64,000 bases of DNA from Mucilaginibacter phenanthrenivorans (lineage in GTDB: Bacteria > Bacteroidota > Bacteroidia > Sphingobacteriales > Sphingobacteriaceae): the NCBI RefSeq assembly GCF_024721155.1, contig NZ_JAHVAP010000004.1, positions 529,474-593,473 on the forward strand, read 5' to 3'. How positions within the stretch are numbered: position 1 is the stretch's first letter; the number at the start of each line of letters is the position of its first letter. Below are positions 54,231 through 62,625 of this stretch, one piece after another. The position numbers and the translations under genes are program-made. The notes beneath the pieces were generated by a model. The model made no database searches, was not told the origin of the DNA, and saw only the letters and a program-made list of their open reading frames with translations.

Positions 54231-54601
54231 AATGCTATTTTAGGCTGACCAATTGGTGCAAATGTCAATCGTACAAGTATAGGAAAAAGAGGTGAAAGAA
54301 AAAAGGTGAAAGCTAAAAGGCGAAAGGTTTTTGGGGAAGTCCGAAAGTCGGGAAAGTCAGTAAAGTCCGGAAGATGATGGGCGGAGATCGTCGTGCGTAG
54401 AATGGACTCACCCGACATTGCTTCGCTCGTCGACCTCTCTTCGCTGCGCGTAAAGAGGTAAAAAAAATTAAAACTTAATTACTGATTATTTCTCTTCCCT
54501 CTTTGCGCAGCAGAGAGGGTGGTCCAGCGCAGCGTCGACCGGGTGAGTCCACTCTGCGCTATGCGTTTACATTAATGAACAATTGAACTAATGAACCACC
54601 C
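54231..54601. other. Repeat-filled spacer upstream of the mutarotase gene
   Basis: The 371 bases hold no gene. From left to right: 7-mer array AGGTGAA AGAAAAA and onwards (54290-54345), AAGTC-type 8-9-mers to 54376, the complete family C element (54404-54550), then AATGAAC AATTGAA repeats that end near the M1 peptidase stop. Confidence 0.7.
54404..54550. repeat. Interspersed repeat family C, complete copy
   Basis: The 147-bp element has perfect 11-bp ends, GGACTCACCCG and CGGGTGAGTCC. Inside, two hairpins of the CCTCT/AGAGG kind are mirrored around an A/T-rich centre. A half copy lies at 3490-3552. Confidence 0.8.
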
Positions 54602-56560
54602 TTACTTCCCCCACACATTATCCCCCCTATTCACATCCACAAACACCTCTTCCGGATCAATCACCACTTTAGCAACCGCCTCATCCTTATCAGCAGTAAA
54701 AGTATAAGTACCGGTATATTCCCAAATCTCCACCGGGAATTTGCGCCGTTCCTTTGCACCGCTTTTGTAGGTTATTTCAACAATCAGCGGCATGGCGGCG
54801 CGTTCGGTGTTTTCAATGGTGATGAAGGTTTTATTGTCCTTAGCCACCACTTTTGCAATGCTTTGATCCAGCTTGAAATTCTCTAAAAACATCGACTTCC
54901 AGAACCATGTCAGATCCTCGCCGGTTGAGCTGTCAATGCTCCTGAAAAAATCCCAGGGAGTTGGGTGTTTAAAGGCCCAGTCGTTGATGTATTTTCTGAA
55001 TGCCGGGTCGAACCTGTCGGGGCCCAGGATGTGGTTGCGCAGCAGGGCCAGCAGGTAGGCCGTTTTCTGGTATTCAACCGGGTAAACCTGGTTGCCGGGA
55101 ATGGCATCCGGGCGACTAACGATCGGCAACAGCTTGTCTGAAAACAGCGACATCCTCGGACTGTCAATTTCCGCATAGCCAATAAACTCGCCTTTGTTAA
55201 AGTCTTTGGTGGCCATCATATCCATAAACAGGTTAAAGCCCTCATCCATCCAGGCGTATTTGCGCTCGTTGCTGCCCACTGTCATCGGGAACCAGGTGTG
55301 GCCCAGCTCGTGGTTAACAACTGCCCAATACATATTGCCCGTATCCTTGGCGGCGCAAAAAACCATGCCCGGGTATTCCATACCATCCAGGTTGGAGGCC
55401 ACGTTTACGGCTTTATTAAACGGGTATTCGTGCCATTTTTCGGAGAAATATTGCAGGGTGAACTTCACATATTCCGACGAACGCAGCCAACTGGTCTTCT
55501 TTGCAGATTCAACAGGGTATAGCGAACAGGCCATCACCTTTTTGCCTGTCGACAGCTTAAAGCTCAGCGCCTCCCAGACAAACGATTTAGAGGCTGTCCA
55601 CGCAAAATCGCGGGTGTTGTTCATCTGGAACTTCCAGGTGCAGGTTGGGGTTGATGGTCTCGACGATGCTTCGCCAACTTCCTTTGCCGACCTTATCATT
55701 ACCGGCTGCTCACTTTCATGCGCCGCCTGCCAGCGTTTCAGGGCGACCGGGGTCAACACTTCTTCGGGGTTCAGCAGGTCGCCGGAGCCTTCAACAATGT
55801 AGGCCGATGGCACGGTGATGTTTACTTTAAAATTGCCAAAGTCGAGGTAGAACTCACCATTGCCGAGGTAGGGCAGCGCGTTCCAGCCTTCCACATCATC
55901 CAGCACGCACATGCGGGGGTACCATTGCGCCACGGCATAAATATCACCGTTTTTGGTGGGTAGCAGGTCCGTTCTGTTCACCAGGAAATCGGCATTTTTA
56001 TAGTTAACCGGGAAATGGTATTGATATTGAATGCGGAAACTCAGCTGTTGCCCGCTCTTCAAAAGCTCGGGCAGGTGCAGTTGCATCCGGGTATCGTAAA
56101 CGTTATATTTTATCTCAGCGCCCTTATCTCCGGCAATGCTGATGCCTTCAATTTCGAAGCCGCCATCCGGTGTTTTTGCAGCCGGGTTCTTATACAGGAA
56201 CAAGCCCGACAGCACACCCCTCGACTCCTTTTTATACACGTTCTGCTCCATTTGCATCCACAGGTCCGCAAGCGCTTTGGGGCTGTTGTTGGTATAGGTA
56301 ACCGTCATTACGCCTTTGATCAAATTCTGCTTGTCATCCAGCGCAACATCAATCACATAGTCCGACTGGTTTTGCCAGTACGCAGGCCCCGGCTCGCCGG
56401 TAGCGGTGCGGTATTCACTGCCCGGCGGCAACAGCGGCAAGGCCGGGAACAACTCTGCCGGCTTATACCGCGACTGGCCCATTGACACATGAGTTATAAA
56501 GCTGGTGATTACAATTGCGGTAAATTTTAAAGCTCTTTTCGAATTAAGGAATTTAATCAT
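54602..56560 (-). CDS. M1-family zinc metallopeptidase
   Basis: From ATG 56560 the exported protein has 652 residues (signal ending HVSMGQ). The zinc motif HELGH with the downstream Glu in WMDEGFN is present (about residues 410-435), and the exopeptidase GAMEN is replaced by DGMEYPG, as in Bacteroidota periplasmic members. An N-terminal saddle-like beta domain and a C-terminal region of short beta strands are visible. It may trim peptides for uptake. Both sides carry AAGTCCG-type repeats. Confidence 0.94.
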   Translation of the reverse strand: MIKFLNSKRALKFTAIVITSFITHVSMGQSRYKPAELFPALPLLPPGSEYRTATGEPGPAYWQNQSDYVIDVALDDKQNLIKGVMTVTYTNNSPKALADLWMQMEQNVYKKESRGVLSGLFLYKNPAAKTPDGGFEIEGISIAGDKGAEIKYNVYDTRMQLHLPELLKSGQQLSFRIQYQYHFPVNYKNADFLVNRTDLLPTKNGDIYAVAQWYPRMCVLDDVEGWNALPYLGNGEFYLDFGNFKVNITVPSAYIVEGSGDLLNPEEVLTPVALKRWQAAHESEQPVMIRSAKEVGEASSRPSTPTCTWKFQMNNTRDFAWTASKSFVWEALSFKLSTGKKVMACSLYPVESAKKTSWLRSSEYVKFTLQYFSEKWHEYPFNKAVNVASNLDGMEYPGMVFCAAKDTGNMYWAVVNHELGHTWFPMTVGSNERKYAWMDEGFNLFMDMMATKDFNKGEFIGYAEIDSPRMSLFSDKLLPIVSRPDAIPGNQVYPVEYQKTAYLLALLRNHILGPDRFDPAFRKYINDWAFKHPTPWDFFRSIDSSTGEDLTWFWKSMFLENFKLDQSIAKVVAKDNKTFITIENTERAAMPLIVEITYKSGAKERRKFPVEIWEYTGTYTFTADKDEAVAKVVIDPEEVFVDVNRGDNVWGK

Positions 56561-56611
56561 AGTATAAGCGAAGGGGTGCATGCTTCAAATATAATGATTT
56601 GGGGGGAAGGG

Positions 56612-56656
56612 AGGAAGTCGGAAAAGTCCGAAAGTCAGTAAAGTCCGAAAGATGGT
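56612..56656. repeat. AAGTCCG-type array, second copy
   Basis: GTCGGAAAAGTCCGAAAGTC and a further AGTAAAGTCC repeat every 8-9 bases. The same string, with few changes and the same orientation, lies at 54333-54376 on the other side of the M1 gene. Confidence 0.7.
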
Positions 56657-56808
56657 TGGGGCTAAGCAAACAAAAGCGGCGGCCTCGTGCGATTCCCTCC
56701 CCCGGGAGGGCGAAGGGAGGGGTTTCTACACCATGCGTTTACGCCAGAATTCGCCATCCTGCTAATCGACTAATACCTTTACCCGTCCGTAGAAAACTAT
56801 ACAAAGTG

Positions 56809-57138
56809 GGTTTACATGGTTTACATAATTCAATGTAAACCATATGATGTAAATAGTTATAAACAGCTATAAATCAATTATTTGAATTAATTTATTAGTG
56901 AAAAATCATGGTTTACACTGATTTTAATGTAAACCATATACACCGGGTTTATTTAATATTTCAAGAGAAATTTGTAGCCTGCCTTTTTCAGCCATTGCGG
57001 ACTGCCAACTCAAAACTGCCAACTGGATAAAGGGGGTTTACATCAAAGTGTTTCCAACAGCGTTTAGGGGAAGTGTATCTTTTGTACCCAAGCGTTCCAA
57101 AGCGTTCCATTTTTTTGCGTGGAACAGGTGGAACACTA
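56809..57138. promoter_or_regulatory. Iteron-like GTTTACAT and GTTCCA site clusters
   Basis: ATGGTTTACAT and ATGTAAACCAT form a perfect 11-bp inverted pair (56816-56843). ATGGTTTACA and TGTAAACCAT form a second (56908-56937). Extra direct copies lie at 56809 and 57035. GTTCCA occurs twice followed by TGGAAC twice at 57092-57138. Such clustering suggests binding sites for a DNA-binding protein not encoded here. Confidence 0.5.
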
Positions 57139-57218
57139 TGAAACATGCTGATTATCAAAGGTTTAATATTTGACATTATAAATGACTGATAACCAGGCAT
57201 AATACTAACTATCCAACC

Positions 57219-57264
57219 CGTCTTTGCGAGGAACGAAGCAATCTCTGAACTGTGCAGATCATTA
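57219..57264. repeat. Family A repeat, half element
   Basis: CGTCTTTGCGAGGAACGAAG and the following AATCTCTGAACTGTGCA match the left end of the element at 40095, without the right end. Confidence 0.75.
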
Positions 57265-57426
57265 GTACGGGATGGGATGACGTGAAAGAGGCCGCAAACG
57301 TATTAATGATAGGCATTTTACTACTGGGCATACGGGGCACTGAGTAGCCAACCTCTTTGGGCCGGCGCGGATATTAACGCCAGGAGGGGGATAGTAAGTA
57401 CATAATTTAAACGTCTTTCGATTTTA

Positions 57427-58650
57427 TCAAGTAAAATTATTCATTACGTAAATTAATGAATAGTCACTGTTCTTTATTTTTTCGTCATTCTTAGTACCAA
57501 TTTTTATGGCCTTGGATCCAATACTTGCTATTCCAGCCAATGCCGAGCCGGCTGTTATTACTGGCCCACCGATAATCAATGATACAATTAAAGCGCCTAA
57601 AGCAATCCATGTTTTTTCGTCTGAAAACATTTCATTAAAAAGGTCATTATACTGGTTTTTATCCATATCAAGCAGTTCTCTAATTTCTTTTTCTGTGTTA
57701 ATCTCGACATGTTTTGAAATATTTTTCACAAGATTATTTAAGTCATATTCCCCTTTAAACTGCTCAGCTAATTTCATGCACTTATTTTTCAAATTAGCAA
57801 TTTGCCTACTTCGATTCTCCCGCAGATCGATTATTAAGCCAATTGTTTTTTGTGGGTCATTATTATCAATATACTTTGACGTTAACTGTCTAAATATTTC
57901 CCAAGCTATGATATCGATTTTATCATAATAACTTTCACGTTCGGTTTTATTTTTATCTTTCTCTTGAGGAAGAGACGTAAGAAATTTAATCAAATTTTCA
58001 TTGCTTAGTAAGATTTTGGGGTAATATTCTAAGGAGTTAAATCTAAAAAAGTAGGCATCAATTAATAGGTCCTCAATTGAAAATTGCTTAAATAAGTTAT
58101 CGCAATATTTTAAAAGCGCAATGTAGTCGATATGATTGGCGCGTGTTTCCTCATATGTCTCTCCCCTTGTTTCTGCTTTGATGTCACCGCCATAAATTTC
58201 CAGAAATTTTTCAAATAAAATATGCGAAATTAATTCCTGAGAAGCCATAGAAATGTTTATTGTACCTAATAACTCCTTTTTGTTTAGTCCTGTGGAATTA
58301 ATTAATTTTCTTGTTTGCGCAAGTGCAGCATCATTTCTGGGATATGCGAGCCAGATTGTTCTTGCATATCCCTTTTTTAGCAATGGATCTATTAGTTTAA
58401 AGGTATTTATTAAATTATCTTGACTTTCTGCCCATTGATCAAATAAAAAATTGAATGAATTTTTCCAAGGGTAATTAGATTCCGCTACGAGTTTATTGAA
58501 CCGAATAGGATCGCATCCCGTTTGGAATATGGAAACAGTAGGATGTAGCGTAAACGTTATAGGTAGCTCTTGAAAATATAGAAAAGTAGATGACGAAATA
58601 TCTGTTATTTTAAACAGACAATCTGGAAAAAAAACATTCTGCTCTTGCAT
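57427..58650 (-). CDS. Uncharacterised protein with C-terminal glycine-zipper-like membrane segment
   Basis: The 407-residue protein is not recognised. The first 340 residues are soluble, rich in Asn, Lys and Ile, with an aromatic N-terminal part (LYFQELPITFTLHP) and a charged helical part ending ETEKEIRELLDMDKNQY-like (actual NTEKEIRELLDMDKNQY). Residues about 345-383 are hydrophobic with Gly spacing (ALGALIVSLIIGGPVITAG, then LAGIASIG). No signal peptide. It starts nine bases after a lipoprotein gene on the same strand. Its A/T-rich composition differs from the sugar genes, suggesting transfer. An effector or membrane-active toxin is possible but unproven. Confidence 0.8.
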   Translation of the reverse strand: MQEQNVFFPDCLFKITDISSSTFLYFQELPITFTLHPTVSIFQTGCDPIRFNKLVAESNYPWKNSFNFLFDQWAESQDNLINTFKLIDPLLKKGYARTIWLAYPRNDAALAQTRKLINSTGLNKKELLGTINISMASQELISHILFEKFLEIYGGDIKAETRGETYEETRANHIDYIALLKYCDNLFKQFSIEDLLIDAYFFRFNSLEYYPKILLSNENLIKFLTSLPQEKDKNKTERESYYDKIDIIAWEIFRQLTSKYIDNNDPQKTIGLIIDLRENRSRQIANLKNKCMKLAEQFKGEYDLNNLVKNISKHVEINTEKEIRELLDMDKNQYNDLFNEMFSDEKTWIALGALIVSLIIGGPVITAGSALAGIASIGSKAIKIGTKNDEKIKNSDYSLIYVMNNFT

Positions 58651-58659
58651 CCTTATTGA

Positions 58660-59214
58660 CTAATTAAAACTATACTTTGATTTAGGCTTAATACTGGAAG
58701 TTACGCTATAGCTTTTAATAGCAGAATTAATTTCTGTACTCATTTCTGTTTTGCCGTTATAAACAAAAGAAACTGGTTTTCCATCACTACCGACCATCCC
58801 TACAAGATCGTGAATGGAAATCTCAGTGGAATGTATTATGAAACCAAATTCATCTACGAACTCGATAGTCAAATTTCCGTCCGCGTAATTATCGCGTAAA
58901 TCGTTCATGCCTTTCAACTGCAAAGAGTAATATAAATAATTACCTCTATATAAAGCCTTAAGTGTGGTATATGCGCCTGGTTTTACAAAATCTAATGTTG
59001 ATGAACCTAAATCTCTTTGATTTGGCTTAGATACCTCAAACTTTTTAATATCCTTGGCATTTAAGTCTCCGATTTCTCTCAATTCATTATCAATAATTTT
59101 GTAGATTTTATCGCCATGAATAAAGGTATTTTCAGCAATTTGAGTGTTATTGCTATTACATGAAAAACATAGCATGACAAATGCTAAAACTAAGCCGAGT
59201 GGTTTTAAATTCAT
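58660..59214 (-). CDS. Uncharacterised lipoprotein paired with the glycine-zipper protein
   Basis: The 184-residue protein has a signal with lipobox CFSC (Cys at about 19), then a beta-rich domain with YLYYSLQLKGMNDLRDNYADG and TIEFVDEFGFIIHSTEI. I recognise no family, although the second half resembles the FxxE-type extracellular beta sandwich found in many lipoproteins. It precedes the 407-residue gene by nine bases, so the pair is one transcript and may act together, for example lipoprotein immunity and membrane-active partner. That is speculation. Confidence 0.8.
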   Translation of the reverse strand: MNLKPLGLVLAFVMLCFSCNSNNTQIAENTFIHGDKIYKIIDNELREIGDLNAKDIKKFEVSKPNQRDLGSSTLDFVKPGAYTTLKALYRGNYLYYSLQLKGMNDLRDNYADGNLTIEFVDEFGFIIHSTEISIHDLVGMVGSDGKPVSFVYNGKTEMSTEINSAIKSYSVTSSIKPKSKYSFN

Positions 59215-59285
59215 AATGTGAAGGTTTAGATTGTTAAATATTAAGGTTGATCAATCAAGTTTTTAACGCGTATATATCACAGTTA

Positions 59286-60140
59286 TTAGATATTTATCAC
59301 CAAATTATAAGCAGTACCCTTATATTTATATGCTATACTAAAGCTATTATCCCCAAAATTCACCAATTGGAAACTGTGAACATCCCGCTCACCTTTAAGA
59401 TCACCTTCAATAAAAACTATCCCGTTATCGTTTGTAATATTTGTTATGGTAAACGGCTTATTGATATTGTCCTGGGAAACGTCGCTATCGCTGCCGCCTA
59501 ACTCATATTTTATTGTTGCATTGAAATTGTTTTTCGTTCCAATGGTCTTTTTGAACTTTTCAAAGTCGGGTAAAATATTTGAGTAAGCAACACCAGTAAG
59601 ATTAGTTTCGGCAGTTGAACCAGCGGTGAAATAAGTTCCGTATTTATTACCCTCCGTGCGTTGATTACTTAAGTAAATAATGTTAGCCCCAAACATAGCT
59701 GCCTGGATCTTGATCTTCCGGTAGGCCCTGTCTTTCACCCGTTCCTGGTTTGAGTAAACGGTCGTTCCTTTCGCTTTTGCGCTAACATCCGATAGTTTAA
59801 ACAATCCCCGTACTTCGCTTTCAACAGCTGTAATTGTAACCTTATCGTAATCCATAACGCCACTTATAGATTTATAAGAAGTGGATTCGGCAAAAGTTTG
59901 AACGCGTCCGCTTTTAAAGATTATTTTTTGCACGGTGTTTTTGTAAACAGAATTGATAACATCCTCGCCTGGAAATGAGTATTTAACCGCGTCCGGTGTT
60001 ACTTCCTTTACAGAACATGCGATGCGTTGGTTGTTCAAAACCACGGTATCTGTTTGCGCATAACCAAATGAGATAGCAGAAAAAATTAACAAAATAGAAA
60101 AAAAGGAAGCTTTAATAAAAGGCTTAGTCGAATAGTTCAT
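59286..60140 (-). CDS. Uncharacterised secreted protein
   Basis: The 284-residue protein has a signal peptide ending SFGYAQ (about residue 28). Next comes a segment with DTVVLNNQRIACSVKEVTPDAVKY and KNTVQKIIFKSGRVQTFAE, a pattern common at the start of Bacteroidota secreted proteins of unknown role. A C-terminal beta domain (FNATIKYELGG, DVHSFQLVNFGDNSF) follows. It lies upstream of the lipoprotein gene by 71 bases on the same strand. Function unknown. Confidence 0.82.
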   Translation of the reverse strand: MNYSTKPFIKASFFSILLIFSAISFGYAQTDTVVLNNQRIACSVKEVTPDAVKYSFPGEDVINSVYKNTVQKIIFKSGRVQTFAESTSYKSISGVMDYDKVTITAVESEVRGLFKLSDVSAKAKGTTVYSNQERVKDRAYRKIKIQAAMFGANIIYLSNQRTEGNKYGTYFTAGSTAETNLTGVAYSNILPDFEKFKKTIGTKNNFNATIKYELGGSDSDVSQDNINKPFTITNITNDNGIVFIEGDLKGERDVHSFQLVNFGDNSFSIAYKYKGTAYNLVINI

Positions 60141-60251
60141 GATAATTAGTAATTAGGTTCGGCTAATGTATCCTTTTTTTTGGTTAAAAAATCACATCTT
60201 CTACAAGTATCTCAACACCTATTTTCCATCCCCAATCCCCTCCCGCTACCG

Positions 60252-60286
60252 CAAGCGTGACGCTTGTGGCCCGCGTTTAAGTAGCC
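60252..60286 (+). repeat. Family D repeat: hairpin plus CCGCGTTTAAGTAGCC
   Basis: CAAGCG-TGA-CGCTTG hairpin (60252-60266), then the 16-base core CCGCGTTTAAGTAGCC (60271-60286). The core recurs at 61498, 61580, 62472 and 63608, always on the plus strand, between gene modules. Confidence 0.75.
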
Positions 60287-60358
60287 GCTGTCTTGTCCTA
60301 AAAATAATTTTTGAAAACTGTAATAAATAGTTAAATTGCTGGAATTAAAAACCTTACC

Positions 60359-60715
60359 ATGTCCAAAACTGATCCGAAACAAAAAAACAACACTGCAAAT
60401 TCAATAACTGAACGGTACTTTTTATTCTTCACAAGCATTATTTCCAAAGTTGGAGTCTCTGGACTTATTATCATAAGTTTTGTAATATCCTATTTTGTAT
60501 TCACAACGACTGATGAAAAACACGAGTTATTTGACAAATGGATCCTATTAAAAAATAATAATTATTGCGAACAAATTCATTGGATTATTGTTATTTTTAG
60601 CGTGCTAATTTTAGTTGGAAAATCGTACGCATTCAATAAGATTCGAAATTTAGATCGATATGAAATTGAACGATTGAAATACTTATTAAAATCTTCAGAC
60701 AATAATATAAACTAA
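60359..60715 (+). CDS. Small two-helix membrane protein, unknown
   Basis: The 118-residue protein has two transmembrane segments (VGVSGLIIISFVISYFVF at about 31-48 and WIIVIFSVLILVGKSYAF at about 79-96) and polar ends. It matches no family I know. It is very A/T-rich and lies 52 bases before another A/T-rich membrane protein gene on the same strand. The pair forms a module bounded on both sides by family D repeats. Its composition suggests recent transfer. Confidence 0.7.
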   Translation: MSKTDPKQKNNTANSITERYFLFFTSIISKVGVSGLIIISFVISYFVFTTTDEKHELFDKWILLKNNNYCEQIHWIIVIFSVLILVGKSYAFNKIRNLDRYEIERLKYLLKSSDNNIN

Positions 60716-60767
60716 AATCTCAAGTTATCTAATTCTGTTTACATCTTATTATTAAAATTATAATAGA

Positions 60768-61346
60768 ATGAGCTATTTAATAATCTTTTTGATCGCAGTT
60801 GTTGTTTATTATACTATGTATCAATACAAGTGTTACAATTATAGGCTACATCAACTAAAATTACACGCTCTACTAGATAAATTACATGGATACGCAAAGG
60901 AAGGGAAAATCGACAAAAATCATTGGACTTATAATTTTCTAGAAACCTCCATTACAAAAAGCTTAAGTTATTTCGGCAATTTAAATATTTGGTTTGCAAT
61001 TTACCTTAGAAAATCACATAAAACAGACGCAAAGCTTTTAATTTTTAAATTAAACCTAGAACAACAACTTAGCAATAGTTCTTTTGAAAATGATATTTAT
61101 ATTTCTTATCAGTCGATTATTGGGGGTTATGTTATCAAAAGACATTTGGCTGTACTTTTTTTAACTATTATAGGTGTGAAATTTGCGAACCTATCAATTA
61201 ATAGTTTTATAAAAATAAAAAATAGCGTTAGAAAAAGCCTTAATGAATTATCAATTTTACCTGAATTAACAACAAGTAATGATTTTAATATCAAAAAGAA
61301 TATGCCTTTAACTCCCCATGTGGCACATTTCCATGGAAATAGATAA
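60768..61346 (+). CDS. Membrane-anchored protein, unknown
   Basis: The 192-residue protein starts with a transmembrane helix (YLIIFLIAVVVYYTMYQY) and has a second weaker hydrophobic stretch (VLFLTIIGVKFANLSI). The rest is Lys/Asn-rich and helical. I recognise no family. It is co-directional with the 118-residue protein and equally A/T-rich. They probably form one functional unit of unknown role, such as a defence, immunity or transport accessory. Confidence 0.7.
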   Translation: MSYLIIFLIAVVVYYTMYQYKCYNYRLHQLKLHALLDKLHGYAKEGKIDKNHWTYNFLETSITKSLSYFGNLNIWFAIYLRKSHKTDAKLLIFKLNLEQQLSNSSFENDIYISYQSIIGGYVIKRHLAVLFLTIIGVKFANLSINSFIKIKNSVRKSLNELSILPELTTSNDFNIKKNMPLTPHVAHFHGNR

Positions 61347-61448
61347 CCTGTATTCTGCAGAATACTAGTAGTCAATCAAAAGCTTTATTGCTATTAGATT
61401 TAGTCTATTAGCTTGTTCCCGTTGGATTAGGTCGTGATGTACCCCCAT

Positions 61449-61595
61449 CTTGGCGCTAGTATGCAGCGCCGGCCAAAAGAAGTGGCGTACTAGTGCCCCG
61501 CGTTTAGGTAACCCGTACGCCCGGCCCCTCCTTGGCGCTAGTATGCAGCGCCGGCCAAAAGAGGTGGCGTACTAGTGCCCCGCGTTTAGATAGCC
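61449..61595 (+). repeat. Tandem 65-bp family D repeats
   Basis: Two nearly identical 65-bp units (61449-61513 and 61531-61595, period 82) each contain GGCGCTAGTATGC and GCGTACTAGTGCC, which can pair with wobbles, and end in the CCGCGTTTAGGTAACC-type core. Confidence 0.85.
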
Positions 61596-61653
61596 ATTTG
61601 CACAGCAGCATAATGCTTAAATTCCCGCCCCAAATCCTTAACTTACCTGCCTA

Positions 61654-62232
61654 ATGAAAAAGCCAAGCCAGGAAGCTATCCCGAGAACAATTATAAAGAA
61701 CAACAGCGGTAGTATCTATGCAGCTTTTCTTGAACGGGGTGGTAAAATATTATTCCTGAATCCTAAATGCGTTGTTACAGGAATTGGAGACTTAGTAGAG
61801 TTATTATTTACAACGCCGGAGTTTACCACAGCGCTTTTACCACCAAATGTTGCTGCAAGTATTCATGAAGTAAAGGGGATTGTGTTGCAGGTTACTTTTT
61901 CTTCGGGAGTCAAATTAAAGAAAAACTATCCCATCCCCCTATGGCTAAGCGATTTCAAAAAGGTTGAACACTTAAAACTGGTTAATGCAGACCTTGACAA
62001 CCTAAGCGACATAACAGATTTGCCGGTACAACATTTAATTCTCGGGGATGTAAGTTTCAGCGATGCCGATAACCTGGTAGCTGCCATTAAGCAATTCAAA
62101 CAGTTAAGATACCTGGCTTATGATGAGTCGTTCCCGCTACAAGTGGTGGAAGCCCTAGCTAAATTAAATTCAGGCGTTACGTTGTTAACGGTGAGTGAAT
62201 ATATTGCAAAGGGTTTGTTTGGGGCGGAGTGA
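61654..62232 (+). CDS. Uncharacterised protein with leucine-rich-repeat-like C terminus
   Basis: The 192-residue cytoplasmic protein (no signal) has an N-terminal half with SIYAAFLERGGKILFLN and a C-terminal half with repeating L-x-L patterns (VEHLKLVNADLDNLSDI, VQHLILGDVSFSDADNL, LRYLAYDESFPL), like short leucine-rich repeats. It is unlike the A/T-rich pair before it in composition and is separated from it by tandem family D repeats. Function unknown. Confidence 0.72.
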   Translation: MKKPSQEAIPRTIIKNNSGSIYAAFLERGGKILFLNPKCVVTGIGDLVELLFTTPEFTTALLPPNVAASIHEVKGIVLQVTFSSGVKLKKNYPIPLWLSDFKKVEHLKLVNADLDNLSDITDLPVQHLILGDVSFSDADNLVAAIKQFKQLRYLAYDESFPLQVVEALAKLNSGVTLLTVSEYIAKGLFGAE

Positions 62233-62259
62233 AGAGTTTTGGTTACTGAGCAAGCGGCT

Positions 62260-62487
62260 GCACGGTCCAATCAACGTAAAACTCCGTTGATTGTCCTGTG
62301 CAGCGGTTCTTTCCGTCCTACCCATGACAAGTTATATTCAACCAGGGGTGGGGTGTCACCCTGAGGCACAAGCCTGTCCTGAGTTTATCGAAGGGAAGGG
62401 CGACGTGCGCAGAGGCCTATCCGCGTGCTAAGCAGGTTGCAGAGGCCTTTGCCCACGTGCTTCGCATGACCCCGCGTTTAGGTAGCC
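62260..62487. repeat. Repeat-filled spacer: fragments of families A, B and D
   Basis: A family A fragment (GTTGATTGTCCTGTGCAG, near 62281) is followed by a family B copy (62351-62470), altered by an extra phrase AAGCCTGTCCTGAG, and the family D core CCGCGTTTAGGTAGCC (62472-62487). No gene is visible in 62233-62625. Confidence 0.7.
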
Positions 62488-62625
62488 AGCATACCTGGCA
62501 TGCCCGTCAGCACAATGCCGTAATTTCCAGATCGCTATTTAATTTCTCTATCTTAGCTTCAGTACCAAAACCAATAGCACAAAGCCTGGTTTAAACGTAT
62601 GTAATAAATTATCCATCACCTGTAA

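Larger units (their letters stand above)
56561..57426. other. Long gene-free region with repeated motifs
   Basis: The 866 bases contain no ORF I trust. From left to right: an AAGTCCG array (56612-56656), G-rich inverted phrases, a cluster of GTTTACAT sites in both orientations (56809-57043), a 7-mer array ACTGCCA (56999-57026), paired GTTCCA/TGGAAC sites (57092-57138) and half of a family A repeat (57219-57264). It looks like an old mobile-element or replication-type control region at the edge of the accessory segment. Confidence 0.55.

Noticed and set aside
55194..55802. 202-codon plus-strand frame opposite the M1 peptidase gene
   Set aside because: It lies wholly antisense to a clearly conserved peptidase, and its translation has no family features.
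56988..57200. 70-codon minus-strand frame in the gene-free region
   Set aside because: It is built from the ACTGCCA heptads and GTTCCA repeats, with no protein-like character.
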